Shown piece by piece: positions 8,057 through 16,493 of a DNA stretch of 33,963 bases. Position numbers and translations under genes: made by a program. The stretch covers positions 1 to 33,963 of the forward strand of contig JABZFQ010000106.1 in NCBI GenBank assembly GCA_014237365.1. Direction: 5' to 3'. Positions within the stretch are counted from its first letter, which is position 1; each line of letters begins with the position of its first letter. The notes beneath the pieces are model-generated. The model did not search any database, was not told the origin of the DNA, and saw nothing but the letters and a program-made list of their open reading frames with translations. Source of the stretch: Desulfobacteraceae bacterium (GTDB lineage: Bacteria; Desulfobacterota; Desulfobacteria; Desulfobacterales; ETH-SRB1).

Positions 8057-8185
8057 TTTGTTCGATCTCAAATCACAAAAATATCAAAATAGCTATGCTA
8101 TTCCATCAACTTTTGTGATTTGAGATCGAACAAATCTGACCCAAATATATGCGCCTACTTGTGGAAGTTATTTCATCCACGTTCC
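8057..8185. mobile_element. Element A copy 2, left arm missing
   Basis: It begins inside the family A hairpin (TTTGTTCGATCTCAAATCAC) and ends with the complete right arm (ATGCGCCTACTTGTGGAAGT through CCACGTTCC). The hairpin arms are perfect over 24 bp. The left terminal repeat is missing where it meets element C copy 2. The rest of 7935-8424 contains the promoter below and no gene. Confidence 0.8.
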
Positions 8186-8320
8186 CAAGCACTCTTTGTA
8201 AATAATATAAACATGTCAGCTCGTCAATAACATTGCTATAAAACTGTCAACCAAAAGAATTTAGCAATACATTGTTTAATTATTTATTGGTTGAAAATGT
8301 ACCTGTTTAAGAAAAAATCC

Positions 8321-8349
8321 TTGACACTTTTTGTGTTACCAAGTATAAG
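8321..8349 (+). promoter_or_regulatory. Sigma70-type promoter for the Mrp/Mbh-type operon
   Basis: TTGACA at 8321-8326, a 17-bp spacer, then TATAAG at 8344-8349: a consensus -35 and near-consensus -10. The start would be near 8356, leaving about 70 nt of leader before the first gene at 8425. It is the only such match noted in the upstream region. Confidence 0.65.
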
Positions 8350-8424
8350 CATACATCTTCGCGTTCACGATCGAAGAGAATAACTTTCTAAACTGATAAC
8401 AATATCAACAAGACAGGGTGTATT

Positions 8425-8904
8425 ATGAGATTAATAGCCACATTTATCATCCTTTTTGTTTTCTGGATGGTTATGGCAGGAAAGTTTGATTTATTTCATG
8501 CCTCACTCGGAGTTATTTCATGCCTGATTGTTACATTTTTATCCGGCGATCTCCTATTTAAAGAAAGCAGGAAAGGGAGAGGAAAAGAAGTTGTCCGTTT
8601 CATACTTTATATCCCCTGGTTAATATACCAGATTATACTTGCTAACCTTCATGTAGCACGCTTGGCATTAAGCCCAAGGATGTCTGAGCTCATTAATCCT
8701 CAGTTAATCAGATTCAAAGTAAATCTAAAATCAGATATTTCAAAAGTTACATTTGCAAACTCTATTACCCTTACCCCAGGAACTATTACAGCAGATATAG
8801 TGGGTGATGAATTCCACGTTCAGGGCTTGAGTCAGCCCGTTATAGATGATCTGTTGTCTGGCGAGATGGAACAAAGAGTTGCACATATTTATTCGGAGGA
8901 CTAA
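8425..8904 (+). CDS. mnhE: Na+/H+ antiporter subunit E (MrpE/MnhE; MbhA-like)
   Basis: A 159-aa small membrane subunit. Hydrophobic helices cover about residues 1-20 and 25-50, with a third near 55-75, followed by the conserved MrpE segment SDISKVTFANSITLTPGTI at about residues 109-127. MrpE is required for assembly and activity of Mrp cation/proton antiporters. It is the first gene of the ten-gene plus-strand operon and the next gene starts 3 nt after its stop. The ribosome site is modest (CAGGGTG). The gene order that follows matches mbhA-H of archaeal membrane-bound hydrogenases, whose MrpE equivalent is MbhA. Confidence 0.87.
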   Translation: MRLIATFIILFVFWMVMAGKFDLFHASLGVISCLIVTFLSGDLLFKESRKGRGKEVVRFILYIPWLIYQIILANLHVARLALSPRMSELINPQLIRFKVNLKSDISKVTFANSITLTPGTITADIVGDEFHVQGLSQPVIDDLLSGEMEQRVAHIYSED

Positions 8905-8907
8905 AAG

Positions 8908-9219
8908 ATGGATAATTTCTTTTTGTTCAGCAGTGTAATATTATGCTTTTTAGCTCTGCTCTGTCTTTACAGGGTTGTTTTTGGACCCACTGTTATGGAC
9001 AGAATAATATCTGTTGGAGCTATTGGTAATAAAACTACTGCGACTCTTCTTTTTATGGGGATGATCTACGGCAGGGTGGAAATGTTTGTAGATATCGCTT
9101 TAGCTTATGCTTTACTGAATTTTATTGCAACACTTGGGGCAGCAAAATTCTTTAGGGTACGTAAAAGCATATTGCCTGGTTCAAAATACTTTCAGGAAAG
9201 AAAGAGGAGGATTTCATAA
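8908..9219 (+). CDS. mnhF: Cation/proton antiporter subunit F (MrpF/MnhF; MbhB-like)
   Basis: A 103-aa three-helix membrane protein with the MrpF signature YRVVFGPTVMDRIISVGAIG followed by VDIALAYALLNFIATL. GGAGG lies upstream of the ATG, and the stop abuts the mrpG start. In Mrp and Mbh complexes this subunit helps form the sodium-conducting region together with E, G and the MrpA C-terminal homologues. Assignment is by motif and position. Confidence 0.88.
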   Translation: MDNFFLFSSVILCFLALLCLYRVVFGPTVMDRIISVGAIGNKTTATLLFMGMIYGRVEMFVDIALAYALLNFIATLGAAKFFRVRKSILPGSKYFQERKRRIS

Positions 9220-9555
9220 ATGGAAATAGTAACCATAATTTTTGTTTTAGGCGGCCTTTTTTTCTTTTTTGCAGCAAGTATAGGGCTTCTGCGGTTTCCT
9301 GATTTTTATGCCAGGATGCATGCCACTGGCAAAGGTGACACCCTCGGAGGTTTTCTTATAATTTTAGGACTTGCTGTTTATAACCTTTTTCATGGTGGGC
9401 ATGGTGGTTTTGATCTGGCAAGTATACTGACATCTGTCAAAATAATTTTTATTGCCGTGTTCATCTTTCTGGCCAACCCTACAGCTACTCATGCAGTTTT
9501 CAAGGCTGGGCTTGATTCTGGTGTTGTGCCATGGACAAAGGAGGGCTCAAAATGA
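9220..9555 (+). CDS. mnhG: Cation/proton antiporter subunit G (MrpG/MnhG; MbhC-like)
   Basis: A 111-aa membrane subunit with the family motif IGLLRFPDFYARMHATGKGDTLG; three predicted helices. It starts directly after the mrpF stop with an upstream GAGGAGG. Its own stop overlaps the next start (ATGA). Component of the Mrp/Mbh sodium/proton module. Confidence 0.9.
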   Translation: MEIVTIIFVLGGLFFFFAASIGLLRFPDFYARMHATGKGDTLGGFLIILGLAVYNLFHGGHGGFDLASILTSVKIIFIAVFIFLANPTATHAVFKAGLDSGVVPWTKEGSK

Positions 9556-9797
9556 TTTGGCAGCTTGATCTTATATTGTTATTGCTTGTTCTTATAACGG
9601 GGATTGCTGCGCTCAGTGTTAGAGATCTTTTGAGTTCAGCTATTATCCTTGGTGCATACAGTTTTTTGATGTGCTTGCTCTGGACGGAGATGGGGGCTGT
9701 TGATGTCGCATTTACCGAGGCAACTGTTGGAGCCGGTGTAAGTACGGTATTTTTTGTTGCTGCAATATACCATACTACAAGGAGGACAAAAGATTGA
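9552..9797 (+). CDS. DUF4040/MbhD-like antiporter subunit (MrpA C-terminal homologue)
   Basis: An 81-aa protein starting at the ATG overlapping the mrpG stop (ATGA), with AAGGAGG 7 nt upstream; the ORF-track start at 9531 lies within mrpG and before this site. Three hydrophobic helices and the family segment WTEMGAVDVAFTEATVGAGV identify it as MbhD/DUF4040, which corresponds to part of the C-terminal extension of MrpA. Having it as a separate gene is the Mbh-type arrangement rather than the fused MrpA of bacilli. Confidence 0.85.
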   Translation: MIWQLDLILLLLVLITGIAALSVRDLLSSAIILGAYSFLMCLLWTEMGAVDVAFTEATVGAGVSTVFFVAAIYHTTRRTKD

Positions 9798-10072
9798 GAC
9801 AGTTCTTAGGTTTTTTGGTTACAATGGTTACAGCGGCACTTCTTATTTACTCCACGCCTGAAATGCCCGGCTGGGGTGATCCGAATTCTCCTGCAAGTAC
9901 GCATGTCTCACCTAGATATATAGAGAAAGCAGATGAAGAAACACATACTCCCAACATTGTTACAGCGGTACTTGCTGACTATAGGGGATATGATACCATG
10001 GGAGAGACAATGGTTGTCTTTGTTGCAGGGATCGGATGCATAATGCTGCTCAGAAGGAGGCAACACAAGTGA
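9794..10072 (+). CDS. MbhE-like antiporter subunit
   Basis: A 92-aa membrane protein with a TTG start overlapping the previous stop (TTGA) and GGAGG 7 nt upstream. A first helix (about residues 3-19) is followed by a loop containing DPNSPASTHVSPRYIE, then TGAYNIV-like TPNIVTAVLADYRGYDTMGE and a second helix. The segment YRGYDTMGE is characteristic of MbhE/MrpA C-terminal parts. The position between the MbhD-like and MrpB genes fits mbhE. Confidence 0.82.
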   Translation: MRQFLGFLVTMVTAALLIYSTPEMPGWGDPNSPASTHVSPRYIEKADEETHTPNIVTAVLADYRGYDTMGETMVVFVAGIGCIMLLRRRQHK

Positions 10073-10509
10073 TAAGAAGAAATGACGATTTAATTATTGA
10101 GACGTTGGCAAGACTGCTGATCCCTTTTATTCAGGCATTTGCACTGTATGTTCTTTTCCTTGGGCATTATAGTCCAGGGGGAGGTTTTCAGGGCGGAGTC
10201 CTTGTTGCAGCGAGTCTTATACTCCTTATTATTGCATTTGATTTGGAAAAAACGACAAAAAGATTTTCAGAAAAATTCAACGTTATTTGCAATGGTGGTG
10301 GTGTATTTATTTATGCAGGTATTGGTTTATTGTGCATTTTGCTTGGAGGGAATTTATTAGATTATAGTGTTCTTTCCAAAATATTACCGGTTGGACCAGA
10401 AGAAGCAAGAGCGCTCGGTATTTTAGGTGTAGAGATCGGTGTTGAAATTACGGTCGCAGCCTGTTTGGTATCAATCTTTATTGATCTTGCAGCAAATGGT
10501 GAAAATTAG
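10069..10509 (+). CDS. mnhB: Cation/proton antiporter subunit B (MrpB/MnhB; MbhF-like)
   Basis: I choose the GTG at 10069, which overlaps the previous stop (GTGA) and has AAGGAGG 8 nt upstream, instead of the ORF-track ATG at 10036; this gives 146 aa. The MrpB signature FLGHYSPGGGFQGGVLVAAS is clear, with four hydrophobic helices and the late segment LGVEIGVEITVAACLVSIF. Membrane subunit of the Mrp/Mbh cation module. Confidence 0.9.
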   Translation: MIRRNDDLIIETLARLLIPFIQAFALYVLFLGHYSPGGGFQGGVLVAASLILLIIAFDLEKTTKRFSEKFNVICNGGGVFIYAGIGLLCILLGGNLLDYSVLSKILPVGPEEARALGILGVEIGVEITVAACLVSIFIDLAANGEN

Positions 10510-10523
10510 GAGGCAGTTGAATA

Positions 10524-10931
10524 ATGGATTTTATAATTGCCAAGTATAATTACTGGATTTATATCATTCTGATGATGATAGGGCTTTATGGAATGATAGC
10601 CAAAAACAACCTGGCTAAAAAAGTAGTGGGCATGACCTTGTTTCAGACATCCATAATCCTTTTTTTCATATCTACCAGCGTAAAGAGCGGAGGTGCCACT
10701 GTTCCCATTGTGATGGGTGATCCACATTTACATGGTCATGTAATACCCGGGACTGTTCATGCTATCCAGTATCTTAACCCTCTTCCCCATGTTCTTATGC
10801 TCACAGCTATTGTTGTTATGGTTGCAACATTTGGAATTGCAGTGGCATTGTTGATGCGGATTTACAAGAGATATGGAACACTTGAGGGGGATGAGATTGT
10901 TGAAATCAGGAAGCAAGAAACTGCTTCATAA
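10524..10931 (+). CDS. mnhC: Cation/proton antiporter subunit C (MrpC/MnhC, NuoK-like; MbhG-like)
   Basis: A 135-aa NuoK-fold subunit with GLYGMIAKNNLAKKVVGMTL, SIILFFI and the C-terminal LPHVLMLTAIVVMVATFGIAVAL, the typical MrpC helix 3. AGGAGG lies upstream. It is longer than NuoK (about 100 aa) because of a loop rich in Gly and His between helices 2 and 3, as in MrpC proteins. Confidence 0.88.
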   Translation: MDFIIAKYNYWIYIILMMIGLYGMIAKNNLAKKVVGMTLFQTSIILFFISTSVKSGGATVPIVMGDPHLHGHVIPGTVHAIQYLNPLPHVLMLTAIVVMVATFGIAVALLMRIYKRYGTLEGDEIVEIRKQETAS

Positions 10932-10964
10932 ACACAAATAAAATATCTGAGATTGGAATAAAAA

Positions 10965-12458
10965 ATGAGTTCAAATTATCCTGCATTTATTATAATGGTG
11001 CCATTCGTATCGGCTTTGCTCATTTTTGTGATCGGTTGGTGGAATAAAAAGCTTAGCTGTGGTTTAGTTATAGCGGTACTTGCAGCAGTCTTTTTATTGT
11101 CGATCGGCATAATGAAGGATGTGATTGCCAACGGTACTATTCGTTACTGGCTCGGGGGCTGGGAGCCGCCCTGGGGTATAGAGTATGCTGTGGATTATCT
11201 GAACGCATTTATGCTGGTCATAATTTCGTTCGTTAGCCTTGTTGTAACTATTTACTCCAAAAAGAGTATAGAAAAAGAGATTCCAGATAAAATAGTTCCA
11301 TTTTACAGTCTTTATCTGCTTCTTATAACCGGATTGATGGGCATAGTTATAACTGGTGATCTGTTTAACGTTTTCGTATTTTTGGAAATCGCAGCTATAT
11401 CATGTTATGCCCTGATAGCAGTGGGAAGAAAAGGCGCTTCTTACTCATCATTCAAATATATTGTAATGGGTACGGTTGGCGCCTCATTTTACCTTCTTGG
11501 GGTTGGCTATATATATTTAGTCACTGGATCTCTGAACATGCTGGATGTGGCAGAGCTATTGCCCCCGCTCTACGATTCTAAGGTTGTACTGACGGCAGGG
11601 GTTTTTATGCTTGTGGGTATAGGATTAAAAATGGCTGTATATCCTTTACATGCCTGGGCACCTGGTGCATACTCAGATGCCCCTTCAGCAGTAAGTGCTC
11701 TTATAGCACCTTTGATGACAAAGGTTGCCGCCTATCTTATGATTAGAATCTTTTTTACCGTTTTTAAGCCATATTTCTTTGTGGACGTTATTCCTCTTGC
11801 AAGTATACTGACGTGGATTGCCGCTGTTTCAGTAATTGCCGGATCCATATATGCCATAGCGCAATCAGATTTAAAGAAAATGCTTTCATATTCAGTCGTA
11901 GCTCAGATTGGATACATAGCGCTGGGCATAGGATTGGCAAACAAAGCCGGGCTCACTGGAGCGGTTCTTCACATACTGAATGAGGCATTTACTAAAGGCT
12001 GTGTATTTATGGTGGCAGGGGCTATCATCTACAAGACAGGCTCCTGTAATATTGTTGGATTTAAAGATCTTTACAGGAAAATGCCGTTTACCATGTCGGC
12101 ATTTTTAATCGGTGCCTTTTCTATGGTAGGAATACCGCCGACATGTGGCTTTTTCAGCAAGCTGTATTTAATCATAGGATCAATTGATGCTAAACAGTGG
12201 ATTTTTGTGGCTGTGCTGTTAACGAGCAGTATTCTTAATGTTATTTACTTCTTCAGGGTCATAAAGATTGCAGCGTTTGAAGATGTAATTCCGGATTATT
12301 CAAGAACAACGCCCTATATAACATACAGGTTAGATGAAGTTCCATTAAGTATGCTTATACCTATACTGGTTATGGCTGCCGGAATACTGGTTTGTGGTAT
12401 TTTCAGTCCTGAGATAATTAATACAGTGATTCAACATATCATTCCGGCAAGTTTTTAA
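10965..12458 (+). CDS. mnhD: Antiporter subunit D (MrpD/MnhD, NuoN/NuoM-like; MbhH-like)
   Basis: A 497-aa polytopic ion-translocating subunit of the proton-conducting transporter family (about 14 helices). The TM5 glutamate is present in FNVFVFLEIAAISCYALI (E141). The TM7 region KMAVYPLHAWAPGAYSDAPS and the later lysine segment LMTKVAAYLMIR are also conserved. It completes an E-F-G-mbhD-mbhE-B-C-D set. A 104-bp element B copy and a strong ribosome site separate it from the following NuoL-like gene. Confidence 0.9.
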   Translation: MSSNYPAFIIMVPFVSALLIFVIGWWNKKLSCGLVIAVLAAVFLLSIGIMKDVIANGTIRYWLGGWEPPWGIEYAVDYLNAFMLVIISFVSLVVTIYSKKSIEKEIPDKIVPFYSLYLLLITGLMGIVITGDLFNVFVFLEIAAISCYALIAVGRKGASYSSFKYIVMGTVGASFYLLGVGYIYLVTGSLNMLDVAELLPPLYDSKVVLTAGVFMLVGIGLKMAVYPLHAWAPGAYSDAPSAVSALIAPLMTKVAAYLMIRIFFTVFKPYFFVDVIPLASILTWIAAVSVIAGSIYAIAQSDLKKMLSYSVVAQIGYIALGIGLANKAGLTGAVLHILNEAFTKGCVFMVAGAIIYKTGSCNIVGFKDLYRKMPFTMSAFLIGAFSMVGIPPTCGFFSKLYLIIGSIDAKQWIFVAVLLTSSILNVIYFFRVIKIAAFEDVIPDYSRTTPYITYRLDEVPLSMLIPILVMAAGILVCGIFSPEIINTVIQHIIPASF

Positions 12459-12480
12459 CATGATGAAAATAGGGATGGTT

Positions 12481-12584
12481 ATAGACTTTCAGATAATTAA
12501 TTTCACAAGGATAGAAGGAGGAAGGCGTATTAGTTATACGTCGACGATTGATAACGCAGTGAAATTATTTATCTGAAAGTCTAT
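12481..12584. repeat. Element B copy 2, intact, within the antiporter operon
   Basis: The terminal inverted repeats are 26 bp with one mismatch (ATAGACTTTCAGATAATTAA... and its complement). Internally it contains a small hairpin, CGTAT-TAGTT-ATACG. It lies between mnhD and the NuoL-like gene and has no ORF. In RNA it would fold as a long hairpin that might process or attenuate the operon transcript (inference). Confidence 0.85.
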
Positions 12585-12616
12585 ATTACACATCATCTGT
12601 TTTAGGAGGTCGATAC

Positions 12617-14644
12617 GTGGATACGTTGCAACTCGCATGGTTGTGTATGATTTTTCCCTTTATAGGTGTAGTAATGATCGCTTTGATGGATCGGATCAAT
12701 CCTACCCTACGAAGCGCTGTAGCCGTATTATTCCCATTGCTGTCTGCTGCCGCCAGTCTAATGATATTGCCGAATTTGTTTCATCCCGAAGCATTGCCGC
12801 TGGAAAGTTCAATTATATGGTTTGAAGCACCAATACTAGTAGAATTTGGTGTGTTGGTAGATCCATTAAGCATTATTCTGGCCAATGTTGTTGCGATTGT
12901 AAGCAGCATTATAGCGGTTTATTCCCTTGGGTATATGGAGGGAGATCCTGGGAAAACCAGATTTTTGATGCTGGTTAATCTATTTGTTGGAAGTATGCTT
13001 TTACTCGTTCTTGTTAATAACTTATTGTTTCTTTTTATTGGATGGAAGCTGGTTGGTTTATGCAGCTATGCTTTGATCGGTTACTACTGGAGAGACGAGA
13101 AGAAGTACTGGATAGGTGGCCCCGCTCCGACTAAATTTACTACTCCATCGCATTGTGGTTTAAAAGCCCTGGTTGTTACAGGTTTGGGTGATATGCTGAT
13201 GCTGGGCGGTATTTTTATAGTATACTACTATGCAAAAACATTAAACATTATGGAGCTTTATACAACTGCATCTATCTGGATTCCTGAAATGGCAAAAACG
13301 CCGGGTATGATTATACTTGCAACCTGTTTGCTTCTGGCGGGTCCTATTGGGAAGTCGGCTCAGTTTCCATTTCATGAATGGCTTCCTGAAGCAATGGCAG
13401 GCCCGGGCCCTGTATCGGCTTTGATTCATGCCGCAACAATGGTCAAAAGCGGGGTTTATCTGGTCGCAAGGTTTATTCCAATTTTTTACTATGGATACTG
13501 GGTAGCAGGTGTGGAAGAAGCATCCATGTTTTTTACAATTGTAGCATGGGTTGGTGTAATTACAGCCTTTGTTGCCGCGACACAGGGACTGGTTGCACTT
13601 GAACTGAAAAAAGCGCTTGCATTTTCTACAGTCAGCCAGATCGGATACATGTGGGTTGGGCTGGGAATGGCTGGTTTAAGCCAGTCTGTTCTAGTCGGCG
13701 GTACAACATCCGGGATCTTTCATCTGGTAAGCCATGCAGTATTTAAAGCATGTCTGTTTTTATGTGCGGGTTCTGTGATACATGCTGCGCATTCAATTTA
13801 CATGAATGATATGGGGTCAATGAAGAAATATATGCCCATTACGTGGATTGCTATGTTGATTGCTGCTCTATGCTTGATGGGGCTTCCGCCTTTACCGGGT
13901 TTCTGGAGCAAAGATATGATTCTGCTCAAGGCCCTTGAAGCTCATCATATGCCAATATTTGTTCTTTCAATGTTAACTGTAGTACTGACAGCTTTTTATA
14001 CAACACGTATGGTAGGCATGATATTTTTCGGGCCGGAGAGCAAAAACCTACAACATATTAAAGATGAAGGCAAGCACCCTCATGAGGCATCTCCAACCAT
14101 GTGGGGTGCGTGTGCCGTGCTGGCAGCTCTTGTAGTTGTTCTTGGTCTGTTAGGCCCTAAGGTTGAACACATTATTCAGGAAGGATTTAGCACAAATTTG
14201 ACAGGCACATTAAATCTGCCGGTTATGCATGCTGAAGAACATCCATTCAATTATCATATTTTTGTCACCGTGCTTTCTGTAATGTCTATACTTTTAGGTG
14301 CCATACCAGCCTATATGATTTACATTACCAGAAAGTGGGATCCAAAGGCCATTATTGAAGCGAATCCTGTATTACAGTCCTTTCATCAGTTCTTCTGGAA
14401 TAGATGGTATATAGATGCTTTTTATTTAAAATTTTTCATGAACGGAACGCTTAAACTTGGAAATATTGTTGCTTTCAGGATTGAACAAGGTTTTGATAAT
14501 CTGGCACATACAAAAATTCCAGGATTTGTTGTCGATAGAATCCCGGCACTGTTTTTCCGACTGCAGACTGAGTCCGAGGATCTGGCATTTAATCTTGCAT
14601 ATATTCTAATAATTTTTATTGGTATTCTTTTTGCTGTACTATGA
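12617..14644 (+). CDS. NuoL/MrpA-like proton-conducting subunit with TM5 Glu replaced by Lys
   Basis: GTG start with AGGAGGT 6 nt upstream; 675 aa, the size of NuoL (about 610-680) rather than fused MrpA (about 800). Typical segments are VDPLSIILANVVAIVSSIIA, VGLCSYALIGYY, GKSAQFPFHEWLPEAMAGP with the TM7 lysine (K246) and ALIHAATMVKSGVYL, and the C-terminal lateral helix plus final helix is present. In place of the essential TM5 glutamate (GWE in NuoL and MrpA) the sequence reads IGWKLVGLCS, with Lys at residue 144 (codon AAG, 13046-13048). It probably partners the upstream Mrp-like subunits, standing in for the N-terminal part of MrpA. Whether it still translocates ions is uncertain. Confidence 0.87.
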   Translation: MDTLQLAWLCMIFPFIGVVMIALMDRINPTLRSAVAVLFPLLSAAASLMILPNLFHPEALPLESSIIWFEAPILVEFGVLVDPLSIILANVVAIVSSIIAVYSLGYMEGDPGKTRFLMLVNLFVGSMLLLVLVNNLLFLFIGWKLVGLCSYALIGYYWRDEKKYWIGGPAPTKFTTPSHCGLKALVVTGLGDMLMLGGIFIVYYYAKTLNIMELYTTASIWIPEMAKTPGMIILATCLLLAGPIGKSAQFPFHEWLPEAMAGPGPVSALIHAATMVKSGVYLVARFIPIFYYGYWVAGVEEASMFFTIVAWVGVITAFVAATQGLVALELKKALAFSTVSQIGYMWVGLGMAGLSQSVLVGGTTSGIFHLVSHAVFKACLFLCAGSVIHAAHSIYMNDMGSMKKYMPITWIAMLIAALCLMGLPPLPGFWSKDMILLKALEAHHMPIFVLSMLTVVLTAFYTTRMVGMIFFGPESKNLQHIKDEGKHPHEASPTMWGACAVLAALVVVLGLLGPKVEHIIQEGFSTNLTGTLNLPVMHAEEHPFNYHIFVTVLSVMSILLGAIPAYMIYITRKWDPKAIIEANPVLQSFHQFFWNRWYIDAFYLKFFMNGTLKLGNIVAFRIEQGFDNLAHTKIPGFVVDRIPALFFRLQTESEDLAFNLAYILIIFIGILFAVL

Positions 14645-14672
14645 TAAAACTTTATGACATTGCGGAGATAAA

Positions 14673-16190
14673 ATGATGTCTCATATTCTATTACAAATAG
14701 TAGTTGTTCCGGCTATTGCATCACTTGTCATTTTGCTGTTCAGGCAGCAATTAGGAAAAAATGCCGGCTGGCTGGCCGGATGCAGTCTTCTATATAGTAC
14801 GGGATTGCTTTTTTTAGCGTGTATCAAAGTTTATCATGGAGATGTAATTGTTGAAAATTATCCTTTCGTAAGTTCAGCAATTACATTTGACCTTCTTGGT
14901 GACGGCCTGAGTCTGCCTATTGCATTGATAATAAACATACTTTGTACAGCCCTTGCTTTTTATGCAATGCATTATGTGGAACACAGAATTGAGGCAATAT
15001 ATGGAGATGTAGATGAACGTACCTGGCGTAATCACTATACGCGATTTTACATTATGTTTTTAGGTTTCCCATTAGGTTTCATGGGGGTCTGTTTAGTCAC
15101 AAATCTCATTGCAATGTACTTTTTCCTTGAACTATTGCCAATTCCTCTTTATTTTATTATGGCGATGTTTGGGTATGTAGATAGAGTAAAAGTGGCCATG
15201 ATATGTCTTTTGTGGGCTATTATAGGCGCATCGTTTTTTATTGTAGCTGCAATAATGACATATTCTCAGATTGGAAGCTTTCATATATCGGATCTACCAG
15301 CCCTTGCCGGTAATCCAATGACTTTTTGGATTATTCTGTTTTTTCTGGTTGCCTTACTTGCAAAGATGGCTATAGTGCCGTTTCAGGTATGGATGCCGCA
15401 GGTTCATGCAGAACATCCAACCTGTATTGCGGGGTTGCTTGCCGTTTATGCAAATGTAGCGGCATATGTAATTGTCAGAATATTAGTTTTTCCTCTTCTT
15501 GATGATTTTAAGGTGTTTTCAATGCCGCTTTTGATACTGGGCCTTGCAACCATGGTATACGGCTCACTTCTTACAATGGCACAAACAGATGTTAAACGTT
15601 TTGCCGCTTGTTCAACAATAAGTCAGCTTGCGTATTCACTGCTTGGAATAGCTGCACTTACTATAACAAGTCTTGAAGGTGGAATGTTCTTCTTTTTAAG
15701 CCACATTATGGGTAAAACAATTCTATTTTCAACAGCAGGTATTCTTGTATATACCACTGGCATCAGGGATATGAGACAAATGGGCGGACTGGCGTCGAAG
15801 ATGCCAATAACTACTGCACTTTGGATTATGGGAGCCATGATGCTTTCAGGGTTCCCTCCAATGAGCAGTTTTCCTGGAGAATGGCTTCTTTTCACAGGTG
15901 TATTTCATACCGGCATAGAAATGATGCCCGGTGGTCTTATTATAGCCATAGTTGCGGCTACTGCAATTACATTGACGGTAGCTTATACATTCAGATCGGC
16001 AAAAATAATATTTTTCGGTAAAATGAATCCTGATCTTGAGCTTCATGGGCACGGAGAAATTAAGGATCCTCCAGCTATGATGTTGATTCCGCTATTGTTT
16101 ATTGCTGGTGTTTCAATAACATTAGGTCTTTTCCCAAAACTTATGCTGAACCTGTTTCACAATGTAATCGGAACGCTACCGCTCCCTTAA
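14673..16190 (+). CDS. NuoM/MrpD-like proton-conducting subunit
   Basis: A 505-aa polytopic subunit of the NuoM type. The TM5 glutamate is retained in FFLELLPIPLYFIM (E153), with the TM7 region LLAKMAIVPFQVWMPQVHAEHPT and the discontinuous-helix segment GGMFFFLSHIMGKTILF. It lies 28 nt after the NuoL-like stop and ends the operon, giving three NuoL/M/N-class subunits in one transcript. GGAG lies just upstream of the ATG pair. No hydrogenase, NADH- or F420-oxidising subunit is encoded next to it. Confidence 0.88.
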   Translation: MMSHILLQIVVVPAIASLVILLFRQQLGKNAGWLAGCSLLYSTGLLFLACIKVYHGDVIVENYPFVSSAITFDLLGDGLSLPIALIINILCTALAFYAMHYVEHRIEAIYGDVDERTWRNHYTRFYIMFLGFPLGFMGVCLVTNLIAMYFFLELLPIPLYFIMAMFGYVDRVKVAMICLLWAIIGASFFIVAAIMTYSQIGSFHISDLPALAGNPMTFWIILFFLVALLAKMAIVPFQVWMPQVHAEHPTCIAGLLAVYANVAAYVIVRILVFPLLDDFKVFSMPLLILGLATMVYGSLLTMAQTDVKRFAACSTISQLAYSLLGIAALTITSLEGGMFFFLSHIMGKTILFSTAGILVYTTGIRDMRQMGGLASKMPITTALWIMGAMMLSGFPPMSSFPGEWLLFTGVFHTGIEMMPGGLIIAIVAATAITLTVAYTFRSAKIIFFGKMNPDLELHGHGEIKDPPAMMLIPLLFIAGVSITLGLFPKLMLNLFHNVIGTLPLP

Positions 16191-16300
16191 AAGCAGTATT
16201 TTAACTTGATAGTATAGGAATTTCCATATATATTAAGGTTAATTCTTAATTTGCTCTAATCATTCGATTACAAGGATGTCCCTAAAAAAAACAATAGTAA

Positions 16301-16330
16301 GGAACGGGGACGAAATAACATCTCCGTTCC
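16301..16330. mobile_element. Element A copy 3, 30-bp miniature
   Basis: GGAACGGGGACGAAATAACA at the left and TCTCCGTTCC at the right, with no internal sequence. It is flanked by TAA at 16298-16300 and TAA at 16331-16333. The rest of 16191-16493 is AT-rich and holds no gene; ATTAAG-GTTAATT-CTTAAT near 16235 is a weak hairpin. Confidence 0.7.
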
Positions 16331-16418
16331 TAAGTAAAAATAACGTAATAGTTCACCACGGACTTTCACTGAATTATCAAAATATTCTTCTCAACATTCT
16401 GACGTATTAGCCCCAAAA

Positions 16419-16446
16419 TTGATTAATAATCCCCCACTCTCATAAT
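16419..16446 (+). promoter_or_regulatory. Possible promoter for the small protein and UbiD genes
   Basis: TTGATT at 16419-16424, a 16-bp spacer and CATAAT at 16441-16446, about 48 nt upstream of the next start. Only a moderate match to sigma70 hexamers. Confidence 0.3.
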
Positions 16447-16493
16447 TTCAAAAAGTTCCGAAGATCGCATAAATACAAAAAAGAGGTGAAGAA

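Noticed and set aside
8425-16190. Operon as respiratory complex I (nuo)
   Set aside because: MrpE, F, G and B subunits and the MbhD/E-like proteins are diagnostic of Mrp/Mbh; no NuoA, H, J or peripheral-arm subunits are present.
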